The position numbers and the translations under genes are program-made. From the NCBI RefSeq assembly GCF_963583255.1, contig NC_084817.1, forward strand, positions 20,317,989 through 20,381,988: a stretch of 64,000 nucleotides of DNA. Reading direction: 5' to 3'. A model generated the notes under the pieces. That model made no database searches. It saw only the letters and a list, made by a program, of their open reading frames with translations, and was not told the origin of the DNA. Source of the stretch: Pyrus communis. Its lineage: Eukaryota > Streptophyta > Magnoliopsida > Rosales > Rosaceae. Shown here one piece after another: positions 24,862 to 35,400 of this stretch. The first letter of the stretch is position 1; each line of letters opens with the position of its first letter.

Positions 24862-25124
24862 GGGAATTTTAACGAAAAGTTTCTGGTACTGTTCACTTTA
24901 ACGAAAAACCACATTTTTACACTAAAAAGTTAATCATGATACTATTCACATTACCCTTTATTTTGTCCTTATCGTTAAAATTCAAAGTTTTCAAACCATT
25001 TTCTTTAACAAAAAACCACATTTTTACACTAAAAAATCAATCATTGTACTATTCACATTACCCTTTATTTTGTCCTTATCGTTAAAATTCAAAGTTTTCA
25101 AACCATTTTCATTAGTTCTCTTTA
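24862..25124 (-). repeat. Dispersed ~160-bp repeat, copy 2, with internal duplication
   Basis: This is the inverted orientation of the 3858-4014 repeat. A block of about 120 bp containing CACATTTTTACACTAAAAA and TTTTGTCCTTATCGTTAAAA is present twice in tandem (about 24908-24998 and 25016-25110). The element therefore suffered a partial tandem duplication after or during insertion. Confidence 0.65.
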
Positions 25125-25426
25125 ATAATAATAGGTTTTAGAAATGCTTGCATACCCTGGGGGATGAGCATATTCCATCATTTACAAATAACATATTTTT
25201 ACCCTATAAATTTCATGTCGAAACCATAAGAATAAAATATTATATTTTCTTAAATTCCATTCTTCGTGAGTAAACATATCCTCTCAAATTAAAAAGAACT
25301 ATCACTACTACGGTCTAGTGGTATGTAAGTGAGAACTTTTAGATTCGATTATCTCTAAATCAAGTTTCAACTAAATTATTATGCATAACTCATTATAAAA
25401 TTTAGCCCGCACTGCATTTTTTTTTA

Positions 25427-25576
25427 AGGAAAACTAATAAAAATGGCTTAAAAACTTTGAGTTTTATAGATAAAGACAAAAAAAAGGGTAAGGTGAATAG
25501 TATTAAGATTAACTTTTTAATATAAAAATATAATTTTTCGTTAAAATAAACACTATCGAAGTTTTTCATTAAAGTT
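25427..25576 (+). repeat. Dispersed ~160-bp repeat, copy 3
   Basis: This is in the same orientation as 3858-4014, with AAAACTTTGAGTTTTA, a degenerate TTTTTAATATAAAAATATAA block and TTTTTCGTTAAA. It is more diverged than the other copies. It lies about 350 bp upstream of the O-fucosyltransferase start codon. Confidence 0.55.
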
Positions 25577-26018
25577 GTTTTTATTTTTTTTTAATATAAA
25601 TAATATCGAATGTAATAAAAAGAACTTACATGTGGTGCGTGGCGCGCGTTCTGAGTCCAATATTGTTCTGTAAATCGGTTGTATCTGTATGTGAGTAGCT
25701 CCCACTCGCATCGAATTCCCCAGCTGCTGAATCAAAACAATAAACCATTACCCTTATGCTTCCTCCTTCAGTTTTCTCGCGTTAAAATTTGATCCAATTC
25801 AGTCCTCCTTTGCCATCTCCATTGACGACGGTGAGCTTCTCCGCCGCCCTCCCTCCTTCCCCACAACCACAATCTGCAACCAATGGTGAAAATTTAGGTC
25901 TTCGATCAAAACCAAACCAACCCATGAAGCTTCACAAGGACTACTATGGCTACTGCTACCCCAACCAGTCTCAGAAAGCCGCTTTAGCTGGCCTCCTGGT
26001 GGTCCTCTTTCCGGCCTT

Positions 26019-26023
26019 CCTGC
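26019..26023. repeat. Target-site duplication, left (CCTGC)
   Basis: CCTGC directly precedes the TGATAGG terminus of the 5' LTR and recurs at 32403-32407 right after the terminal CA of the 3' LTR. It lies in codons of the O-fucosyltransferase membrane anchor. Confidence 0.95.
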
Positions 26024-26723
26024 TGATAGGAGTATATTCATGCGACTTAAATGGCTTGTTCTCGTACATTTACGTTATGTTTCTTTAGTTATTTTAGTCC
26101 TTTATGCTTCTTTCGTGTGTTTTTAGGTTCATATGGCTAAGGAAGCAAAAAGATGCATTTTGGAGCATTTTGGAGCAAAATCAGACTTGGAATGGATAGC
26201 TTATATTTGGAGAAAAAGGGATGGACGAAATTGAAGACCAAATTATCATCACCACCTATCATACAATTATACACTTATCATCACCACATATCATTCATTT
26301 ATCACTTAACATATCATTCATTTATCACCAACATATCATTCATTTATCACCTATATAACCATACACTTATCACTTATCACAACAACAACCTTGCACATGC
26401 TTTCCCATTTCATTATTCATTCACTTTGCATTCATTCAATTCAGCCACATGCACTTGTTCTTTCATCATTGCACCACCAATTCAACACATGCACCCATCA
26501 CCTAACACAAACATCTCATTGCCGTGCATTACCCTTCCCTTTCCAGCTTTTCCCTTTGCATTTCCCTTTCATTTCAGCCACATGTATCCTTCAATTCAGC
26601 CACACTTCCACATGCATTTATCATCATTCACCCTAGTTGTCCCTCACATGCTTTTCCAACAAAGAATTCAGCCAACACATGCACCCATCACCCAAAACAA
26701 GTCCATGCCGTGAGCTTCCTTTG
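26024..26723 (+). repeat. 5' LTR, truncated
   Basis: This aligns without gaps to 30245-30944 of the 3' LTR, starting TGATAGGAGTATATTCATG. Identity ends abruptly after CTTCCTTTG. About 1.46 kb of LTR sequence, including the TATA-like box seen at 31079 in the 3' copy, is missing. Confidence 0.92.
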
Positions 26724-27136
26724 AATTTTAACGAATAGTTATTTGCAAGCACATGCAAACTTCTATTCTGGTACTTAAGCTGCTGGTTCTCTTGCTTAAG
26801 ACTTTCCACCTCTGCCATCAATGATTCCACCTGACGGGACCGAGCAAGCAGGCGTTGGCCCATGTTGGACACAGAACTCGCACACTGAACACTAAGTGCG
26901 AGGGACTCTTGAACGACCAACTCATCGGACCGTCCTGACAGCAGCCTACTATCTTTTGGAGTGAGGAGGTTCCTAGCTACTATTGTAGCTGTTGTGGCGT
27001 CCTGCATCACGGAGTCTTCACCTGTAAGAAGACCGTTAGAAGATAAAAAAGAATGGCGCCATACATTACCTTGACGGGGCGCAACCGGATCGCTGCTGAG
27101 ACTCAAATCTAAGCTAAGGTTCGATGAGTTTGCCAT
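26633..27136 (-). CDS. Antisense ORF of the LARD element, coiled-coil protein, C-terminally truncated
   Basis: The reading frame runs opposite to the element, from an ATG at 27136 to a stop at 26633 (about 167 codons). Residues from about 95 to 138 form a heptad-like coiled coil (QRLLARSRQVESLMAEVESL, then KQENQQLKYQNRSLHVLANN). The N-terminus is Ser/Leu-rich, starting MANSSNLSLDLSLSSDP. The last roughly 30 codons fall in the 5' LTR past the deletion junction at 26723/26724, so the native C-terminus is lost. Upstream on the minus strand is a TATATAGAG motif near 27656-27664, a possible promoter. I recall similar proteins from plant genomes near retroelements but cannot name a function. It is not gag, protease, reverse transcriptase or integrase. 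Confidence 0.5.
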   Translation of the reverse strand: MANSSNLSLDLSLSSDPVAPRQGNVWRHSFLSSNGLLTGEDSVMQDATTATIVARNLLTPKDSRLLSGRSDELVVQESLALSVQCASSVSNMGQRLLARSRQVESLMAEVESLKQENQQLKYQNRSLHVLANNYSLKFKGSSRHGLVLGDGCMCWLNSLLEKHVRDN

Positions 27137-30100
27137 TTTCAAAAGTGTTCAAAGAGAAGGGGTGGATGGAGTTAAAATTTCAAAGGGCCGGAGACGATGT
27201 TCAAGAATGGGAAATCTTCAGAGTGTGTATGCTGGCGGTGATCGATACCTCTATAAGAAGCCAAGGCGACGCGTCCACCGATTCAAAAAGCCGGAATTTC
27301 CGGCGTAATTTAGGCGACGCTTTCTCGGCTTTTCAGAGGACATGTTCAACTTTGTCAAAAGATTTCTTCTTTTCAGAAAACACGTGGAGGCCATCATCGC
27401 AACTACACATCTTTAGCCGACAAGCGCAAAGTTCGGCGTCGCTTTCTCTGCTTTTCAGAAAACGCGTGCAGCTTTGTCAAAAGGAGCCGCATCCGCACTA
27501 CTACGTGTCGTTCAGAAAGCGAAGGGGCGTCGTTCAGAAATCGAAGGGGCGTCATTCAGAAATCGAAGAGGCGCCACTATTTCAAAAAGCCGGATTTGCG
27601 GGATCAAAACGTTTGTCGACAAGGGTAAAAGAACAATACCACCACTTGATATTATCTCTATATATGTCGACCTTCGTCTTTTATGGCAAGGCAAACCTGA
27701 AGAAAAATGCCCAACTCTCCCTCACCTCTGAGGGCGCACTCCCAGCAAAGCCTTTCGAAATACCCAATTCTTTCTTCTTCCCCAAAGATGATACCAGATG
27801 CCTGGAGTACAGATGACCCAGGAGGAAACGGCGGATTGAAGTATGCTGATTCATTCACCGCTTCTTCAAAAGCAAAGGTATCTCATATCATCAAGGTCAA
27901 AAGCAAAAGTATCTCATATCATGCTCTTTCCCTGTCTTTTTCTTTGTCCTTGTTCTTACTCGCATGGCAAAGTAAAAGAAGCAATCAGCCGACACTTGGA
28001 GTCAGTCTTCCGATCTGGAGCCAACTGCCTGGAATCTATTCCTGATTGCTTACCTAGCGTTGCTCTCGAGTAGTCATCTTCAACGGTTGATACACTTCCA
28101 GAGAAGGGACCACTTCTGCAAAGGGGAGCGAGTAAGGCAAGTGAAAATGATACATTGAAGCATGTGGAGACAAACTTAGGCTGAGTTATCCTCCAACCCT
28201 TTTCAATACGAATTGGAAAGATTGAACAAAGAAACAGACCAAAGGAGTAAGCTCAGACCTTCGGGGGAGACCAAAAGAATCCTGCTGCCCAGTTCAAGAG
28301 TAGCACAAAGGAAAATCAACGATGGGCGGAAACCAGTTCAAGAGAAAGCCTGTGGAATCACAAAGATCAAAGCCTCAATGCAATCACCAAGGAGAAGAGG
28401 GAATTTACACTCCATAACCAGATTTGCGTCCCTAAACTCTTCTCTTTGTTAATTACATTCTGCCATGTTTAGTATGTTTAAGTGCTTTTTGTGTGTTTAC
28501 TTATGTTTTGTGTGAATCTATGCTTAAAACATTGAGGACAATGTTTGATTTAAGTGTGGGGGGGTAACTAATGTTGTTAATGCAAATTCGTGGGATTTTA
28601 TCACCCATAACTTCAAATGTTGTTCCTTGCTGTTTTAAGGTGTTTTTAAGTTGTTTTAGAGTGTTTTAGTATGTTTTGTTTTTATAACTCCGAAAAGCAC
28701 ATAAAATTTTGAAAATTTGTTTTGAAAAACCCAAAAAAAAAGTTGTTTTTGTGTGTTTGTGTCTTAGGGAACCTTCCAACGTTATGATGAGGATTTGGTT
28801 TGTAATTGCATGACTGTTAAAAAGAGTTATAAACATGGAGAAAAGTTTGATTTACTCTTGGTATATGCTTAGTTATGGTTATAATGTATGACTTCACATG
28901 CAATCATAAAAGAAAAATTCGTTTTTGTAACATGCTTGAAGGAAGGAACTCATACAAACACTACAACCTTGTGAGACTCGAGCTATTACCTTCTTTGGAG
29001 AGTTATAATCTGTGATTCTGTGTTTTCTAAAGTTGTTGCATGATCTCATTATTCCTTGCTTGGTTGCTACTTAGAATGCAATTGTATCATGATAGAACTA
29101 AATGCTAGAACTTATATCCGTTTCATTCAAAGCATGACATTGAATTGCATAACATATATCAAGATGAAGTTGTGTAGTTGTCATCATAGCCAAATAGCCT
29201 TATTTCCCATATTACGTATATATTGAAGGTTTTAACCCCGTTGAGCCTCGTTAGCCCATGTTCTTTGTTAACCCATATCATCTCACCTAGCCTAGATTAG
29301 GACCATCCGTACCCTTGTTCTTGAAGCATAGTGAGCATGACTTAAATGAATTCCTTTTGAGTTACATTATGCAAGAAAATGAGTGTGGGGGAGTAAAAGT
29401 TTGTTCTTAAGTTTATATGAGATTCAAAAGAAAAAGAAGAAGAAAAAAAAAAAAAAAAAAAAAAAGGAGTGAAAATAAGTAAGAATGAACTCACAAGCGT
29501 TGATGGTTGAAGAAAGGGTCCAAAAAAGTTGAATATGGCCCTAAGTTTTGTGAGCTTCCCCCTTGAGTGATCAAAGTTGATTTTTGCGTTCTAAAGGGAA
29601 TTCTAAATGTCTAATTCATTACTTTGCTCACTATTGCTTAAAGAACCCTTGTTTTCCATACTCCTTCTTTGTTATCCAAACACCCCAAGCCCCATTATAA
29701 CCCGTGACTTCAATCTTGAGTGTTATGTATTTCAATTGTGGAGTTTGAACTTGGTATGAGCATATGGTGTCACTGGTTCTCGCATCTAAGTAGTAGCATT
29801 CCATTCATGAGATCATATCTAAACATGCTTATTAACTCCAGAAATTGCTTCCTTTGAAATACATATATGTGAGTGTTCGTTTTTATGTTTACATCAATCT
29901 TCTCACATATAACTAGTTTAGGGTGTGTAGTCAGAAAATCTGAGTGAAAATTGAGTGCATATCTTGTAAGGAATTGAGCAAATTCTCTAAGGCATGTTAC
30001 TACATTCAAAACATGGTTTTAAATGCTTAATTGTGAATTAGTATGTGGTGACTATGATTAAGTATGTACTTAAGTGTAAAGATAACCAAAATCTGTGGGA

Positions 30101-30230
30101 ATGATGATTTTAACATGTCATGTGCATTGGAAATCCCTGAGGCAACGTTGGAAGGTTTAAGATTGTCTTTGGTTTGTTTCGTTTCGTTTTATTTTGTTTT
30201 TCTGTTTTGCTCGAGGACTAGCAAAAGCTA
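27137..30230. other. LARD internal region, non-coding
   Basis: No retroviral-type protein is visible despite about 3 kb of sequence. The left part holds near-duplicated blocks at about 27313 and 27437 (GCTTTCTC-GCTTTTCAGA) and a 22-bp tandem repeat at about 27505-27575. Short open stretches on the + strand (27124-27816, 27707-28045, 28213-28452) overlap in several frames and lack recognisable domains. A poly-A/purine tract lies at about 29424-29467. Confidence 0.6.
27505..27575 (+). repeat. 22-bp tandem repeat, about three units
   Basis: Units follow GAAGGGGCGTCRTTCAGAAA plus TC, starting at 27521, 27543 and 27565 (the last partial), with a diverged half unit before them. They lie in the leader of the antisense ORF. 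Confidence 0.7.
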
Positions 30231-30244
30231 AGTGTGGGGGAATT
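30231..30244 (+). other. Polypurine tract of the LARD element
   Basis: AGTGTGGGGGAATT directly precedes the TGATAGG start of the 3' LTR, the position expected for plus-strand priming. Related tracts occur at about 28554-28566 (AAGTGTGGGGGGG) and 29381-29392 (GAGTGTGGGGGA). Confidence 0.8.
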
Positions 30245-32402
30245 TGATAGGAGCATATTCATGCGACTTAAATGGTTTGTTCTCGTACATTTACGTTATG
30301 TTTCTTTAGTTATTTTAGTCCTTTATGCTTCTTTCGTGTGTTTTTAGGTTCATATGGCTAAGGAAGCAAAAAGATGCATTTTGGAGCATTTTGGAGCAAA
30401 ATCGGACTTGGAATGGATAGCTTATGTTTGGAGAAAAAGGGATGGACGAAATTGAAGACCAAATTATCATCACCACCTATCATACAATTATACACTTATC
30501 ATCACCACATATCATTCATTTATCACTTAACATATCATTCATTTATCACCAACATATCATTCATTTATCACCTATATAACCATACACTTATCACTTATCA
30601 CAACAACAACCTTGCACATGCTTTCCCATTTCATTATTCATTCACTTTGCATTCATTCAATTCAGCCACATGCACTTGTTCTTTCATCATTGCACCACCA
30701 ATTCAACACATACACCCATCACCTAACACAAACATCTCATTGCCGTGCATTACCCTTCCTTTTCCAGCTTTTCCCTTTGCATTTCCCTTTCATTTCAGCC
30801 ACATGTATCCTTCAATTCAGCCACACTTCCACATGCATTTATCATCATTCACCCTAGTTGTCCCTCACATGCTTTTCCAACAAAGAATTCAGCCAACACA
30901 TGCACCCATCACCCAAAACAAGTCCATGCCGTGAGCTTCCTTTGCATTTCCAGCATCCCACTTCATCATTTCAGCTTTCCAACCTAGCCACATTCACATG
31001 CATTCACTCATAATCATTCACCAAACTTGCAGCCACATTTCCACCTATTCCTAGCTGTCATGTTCCCTCTCATTTACCTATAAATAAGCATGCATTTCAG
31101 CCACAATTGATTCATTCCATTCACAACACAATTCACAACACAAACACTTCCCCTTTGCCGTGCATATCCTTCCATTTCTGTGCAGTTTTTCTCCTCCATT
31201 GCAGCCACTATCCAACCACTTCCCATCCCTCCAAAACACTTCACATAATCCCCAAAGCTCACCTTAGACCTTGTGCTACAACAACGAGGAAGAAAAGAGT
31301 GCCTAAACGTTCATACAATTCAAGTTTGAGTTGTTGGAATGTTTAGGTGTTTCTTTGATTTCAAAGTTTAAATTTAATTCTCTTTGTTTTGTACGTATGA
31401 GGAATGGAAGAGAAGAGTGCCTAAACGTTCATACAATTCAAGTTTGAGTTGTTGGAATGTTTAGGGGTTTCTTTGATTTCAAAGTTATGAGGAACTAAAC
31501 CCCCTTTAGCTAGGGGGTGATTCGAAACTATGTTTATATTTGCAATATGAATTGATTAACTTTCGTTGGAATTTCATAAGTTGTGGATTCAATTTGTTTA
31601 ACCGTTTGATTGATAACTTATTTATGAATGTTTATTAAGAATGCGCGCTTAATTTTCGTGCATGAATATGACGCTAGAATATAAGTGAATTTCACCTAAT
31701 CGTTATGAACTTATATTCACAAGTAGTGGAGGTTGCTTATAAACAATCGCGTTAAATGAATTCTTGGCACGAGTTTCATGCTCATCATAGTAACGAATGC
31801 CTCGTCAACACTTATAGTTTTCATAATGCTTAATGATCTTTGATTGTATCTTTATTGTGCTTTTCACGTAAAGGACTTTTGGAGAATGTGGTGAATTGCG
31901 TTGCGCTAACCCATCCAATTCATTAACTTAAGGAGAACTTGACGGTTAATTTAAGCGGACCTAATTAACCCGGAGTGTTGAGTTTCATAATTTATCGAAA
32001 GACCAACTGAGAATCAATCTTGTATGCAAGTGTAACATGTGTGGAGAAGAACCCCTTGGCTATTCCATCATCCATATTTTCATCACATTCATATTTACGT
32101 TTTGCCTTTAATTACAATTTGTCCATTTAATTTAATCTCGTCCAAACACAATCCCCCCCATCTTTTGTTAAGTCTTAATCATTCGTATTTGTTTTATTTT
32201 TGTGTTTTCAAGTATTTGAAGTCTTGTGTACTTGTTTTGAGTTCTTGTTAAGTAAGTTAAGTGTTTTAAAAATTAGTTTTATTTATTTGAATCAAGTGTT
32301 TAGCACCCCTAGTTAATCCCCGGTTAGAACGATCCCTACTTACATCATTACTACAATTGTCACAAATAGGGTTTAGTTTGTGTGCGTATAATCTACGTAT
32401 CA
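30245..32402 (+). repeat. 3' LTR, complete (2158 bp)
   Basis: It starts TGATAGGAGCATATTCATG and ends CTACGTATCA. It includes triplicated CATATCATTCATTTATCAC motifs, a TATAAATA box at 31079-31086, and a tandem duplication of a roughly 75-bp core with a roughly 118-bp period at 31295-31488 (AAGAGTGCCTAAACGTTCAT in both units). It is followed by the CCTGC duplication and the rest of O-fucosyltransferase exon 1. Confidence 0.93.
31079..31086 (+). promoter_or_regulatory. TATA-like box in the 3' LTR
   Basis: TATAAATA lies about 830 bp into the LTR, followed by a C/A-rich stretch. It is the best core-promoter candidate in the LTR. Because the 5' LTR is truncated before this point, only this copy survives, and it points toward the O-fucosyltransferase exons. 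No start site can be proven from sequence. Confidence 0.5.
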
Positions 32403-32407
32403 CCTGC
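32403..32407. repeat. Target-site duplication, right (CCTGC)
   Basis: This is identical to 26019-26023. It is followed immediately by the continuation of the O-fucosyltransferase reading frame (CAAACCTGTTTGG). Confidence 0.95.
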
Positions 32408-35400
32408 CAAACCTGTTTGGCCCATTAAGCCACGCTGCTCCTTCCATCTTCTCGGTAAGTTCCTTCCCACTAAACCACTCTCACATGTTTGAAGCTTTTG
32501 TTAATGGAAATGCTTAATTTTGTTGAATAATTGTTTGACTGAGATGGGTTTTTTTTGCAGGAGTGGAATGCTCCGAAACCCCGGCACTTGCACCTTCTAA
32601 ATCCGGCTTTACTTCTTCAATCTGTCAGTTCCATTTCCTTTTTTTTTTTCCTTTGATTTGTTGTTTGCTTATAAACAGTTGATCTGATTACATGTATTTA
32701 CATATTGGTTTTGAATTTGTGTAGTATGTGGATCAACAGAGCAAGCTTTGGGCTCCGTTGCCCAACCAAGGATGGAAGCATTGCCCTGAAGAGCCTAATA
32801 GTTTATCATGTGAGTATTGAAGATAAGACCACATTATATGTTACATTGGATTGATTGTTATCTGATGTACTTCCGCTCATTTTCTTGCAGCATCGCCAAA
32901 AGAATCTACCTGGTATATTCAGGTGTTCCTTGACGGAGGCTTGAACCAGCAGAAAATGGGGGTAAGTTTTGAAAATTTTGTGAGGGAAGTTGTGCTATAA
33001 CTTGTAATATTATAGCCAATTAGGTGTACAAAATGAGGTTGTCTAATTTAATTTATTTGGTCTTTTTTTTCATAAAAAAGATTTGTGATGCAGTTGCTGT
33101 TGCTAAAATTTTGAATGCCACTTTGGTTATTCCACACCTTGAAGTTAATCCCGTGTGGCAAGATTCGAGGTATATAGTGAGTATACTAACCTGGAACCGT
33201 TCCTAGAAAATTATTATTTCTGTCCAAGGGGAGCCATTGATGTGAAACTCCTTGTGCTTTTGCAGCTCCTTTGAGGACATTTTTGATGTGGATCACTTTA
33301 TTGAAGCCCTACAGGGTGAGGTTTCTATAGTTAAAGCCCTTCCTAGTGAATTTTCTTGGAGCACTAGGGAGTATTATGCTACTGGCATAAGGATTACTAG
33401 AATAAAAACAGCACCTGTTCACGCTTCTTCTGATTGGTATCTGGAAAACGTCTTGCCCATATTGCAGAGGTCAGTAAATGCCTTCACCCTTTATTGAGCA
33501 GAAAGTTGTTGTATCGTATACTATTGTCCATATCATATATGTTGTGTGTCCTAAAGTTTAGATTCCATCTTGTATTGGACCGTGCTGTGTATCATTCCCT
33601 AAAGTTGTGATCGTGATAGCTTGTGTTATAAACTTGGACATTAGTTGTCATCTTTTTACCAGGGTAAATAGCAGAAAGAAGTTGTCATAACAAGGAAAGT
33701 TTTGGCATGGTAATATTATATAAGGGACATGACTTTGGGAAATAGGTTGTTTGGTTAATGTGCATGGCATATAGTTAGAACTTAGTAATGCATCACAGAA
33801 ATACTTCTGTATCTGCATGTCAAGGCATCAGGTTTTCAAGTTACATTATGTGTTGGATTTTAATAAAATAACTGTGGACGGATTGAGTCAGTGTTTCAAA
33901 AAATTCAATACCATAAGCAGAATTCATTATAGATTTTTGCACCTTCAGAAGAGATCTCGAAGGGAAGGTATATTGAATTACAGAAATTGATTCCCGTGTA
34001 CCTCTTGCTGCTCCAAGGCAAGAAAGATAGCGGAACGAATTCAAGATAGTCATTTGTGGACGGAAAGAGCATGGCTTTCTAGGTTTAACTTTAAGCCAGA
34101 AATATCCTTTGGTTTTATGTTAGAGTATCTTCTCTAAGCACAACTTGAGCTACCAATCTGAATTATATGCCTATGTTTCAGTACAATAGGTTGCTTTTTA
34201 GGATCTAAATTTTAAACGAATATCTTTTCATGACTTAAAAGGTGCTTCACTGCTACAGATATGGAGTTGCTGCTATCTCCCCATTTTCTCATCGTTTGGC
34301 CTTCGACAACTTGCCTCAAAACATACAGCACTTACGTTGTAAAGTCAACTTTCAAGCTTTAGCCTTTGTTCCTCATATCAGGGAATTGGGAGAAACCCTT
34401 GTTAATCGTCTCCGCTACCCTCCCAATAGAAACCCAAAAGCAGGTAGTGACTCACAGGACAAGGCAAATGAAATTGAGAAACAGGGAGCTGGGAAATATG
34501 TTGTTTTGCATCTTCGCTTCGATAAGGTATGCTTTTAATTAGCTTTAGATCCTTGGCATGTTTGATTATGTAATCATTTCGGAGTATTGGGGCTAATATA
34601 AGTTTTATGAAATATATACTGTACAAAATAATTTTTGAAGAATCTTAAAGCTTTTTCTAAGAATCTTAATTACATCTGCGGGATTAGTATTTCCTATTAA
34701 CTTCTTTGCCTGCACATACACACAGGACATGGCTGCTCATTCAGCCTGTGATTTTGGTGGAGGTAAAGCTGAGAAACTCGCCCTTGCAAAATATCGGCAA
34801 GTAATCTGGCAGGGTAGGGTCCTAAAATCTCAGTTCATAGATGAGGATTTAAGAAATCAGGGGCGTTGCCCATTGACTCCTGAAGAGATTGGATTGCTGC
34901 TAGCAGCTTTGGGCTTCAGCAATACCACCCGACTCTATCTTGCTTCTTACAAGGTTTGTCTTAAAAGCAGAATGTCTTTGCTGGTATTTAGGGTCTAATG
35001 GCAAGGGGCTCGTTTGTTGATGTTTTTGTTTTTGTTTTCGTTTGTAAAACTCGGAATAGTTTTAGTTAGATATTCTCCTTATCTTCATCTCTGTCATTTT
35101 CATTTCCCTCTCTCTTCAATTGAAACAAAAGCAAAAATGTTGACAAACGAGCCCCAAGCGTTTCATGCAATTCCTTAGGTTCCTTCTCAATAAATGTTGA
35201 CATCAAGCCTTCATTGTGGTTTGAAATTGGAGAAGCAATTGTATGTTCCTTTTTTTAGGTTTACGGCGGAGAAGCAAGGATCTCGACTTTGAGAAGATTA
35301 TTTCCAGATATGGAAGATAAGAAGAGTCTTGCCTCTGCAGAGGAAAGGGCCAAAGTTGAAGGCAAGGCTTCTTTGTTAGCCGCAGTTGACTATTATGTGA

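Larger units (their letters stand above)
22996..25780. other. Intergenic, AT-rich, with dispersed repeats
   Basis: No gene was supported. It holds GGTACGTTT-like motifs (23390-23490), two copies of the 160-bp dispersed repeat (24862-25124 and 25427-25576) and a truncated SINE-like stretch at about 25305-25405 with GGTCTAGTGGTA. The segment of about 24060-24660 looks different from its flanks in texture, and I could not identify it. Confidence 0.45.
26024..32402 (+). mobile_element. Non-autonomous LARD-like LTR retrotransposon (6.4 kb)
   Basis: The element is bounded by TG...CA and by perfect 5-bp duplications. It has a truncated 5' LTR (26024-26723), an internal region without gag-pol, a purine-rich tract before the 3' LTR, and a full 3' LTR (30245-32402, 2158 bp). 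The shared 700 bp of the LTRs differ by six substitutions that I could count, all transitions, with no indels, which points to recent insertion. The 5' LTR stops abruptly at 26723, so the rest of that LTR and any primer-binding site are deleted. The internal region includes an antisense ORF and three AGTGTGGGGG-type tracts. The AGTGTGGGGG ending and large LTRs recall Athila/Tat-related LARDs, but this lineage is an inference. Confidence 0.93.

Noticed and set aside
26153..26713. 186-codon His/Thr/Ser-rich frame, repeated at 30374-30934
   Set aside because: Both copies lie in the paired LTRs and derive from CA-rich low-complexity sequence with ATCATTC-type repeats. No domain is visible.
27124..27816. 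230-codon + strand frame in the LARD internal region
   Set aside because: It overlaps other open frames, runs antisense to the better-supported coiled-coil frame's leader, and is built from 22-bp and longer repeats. Composition looks non-coding.
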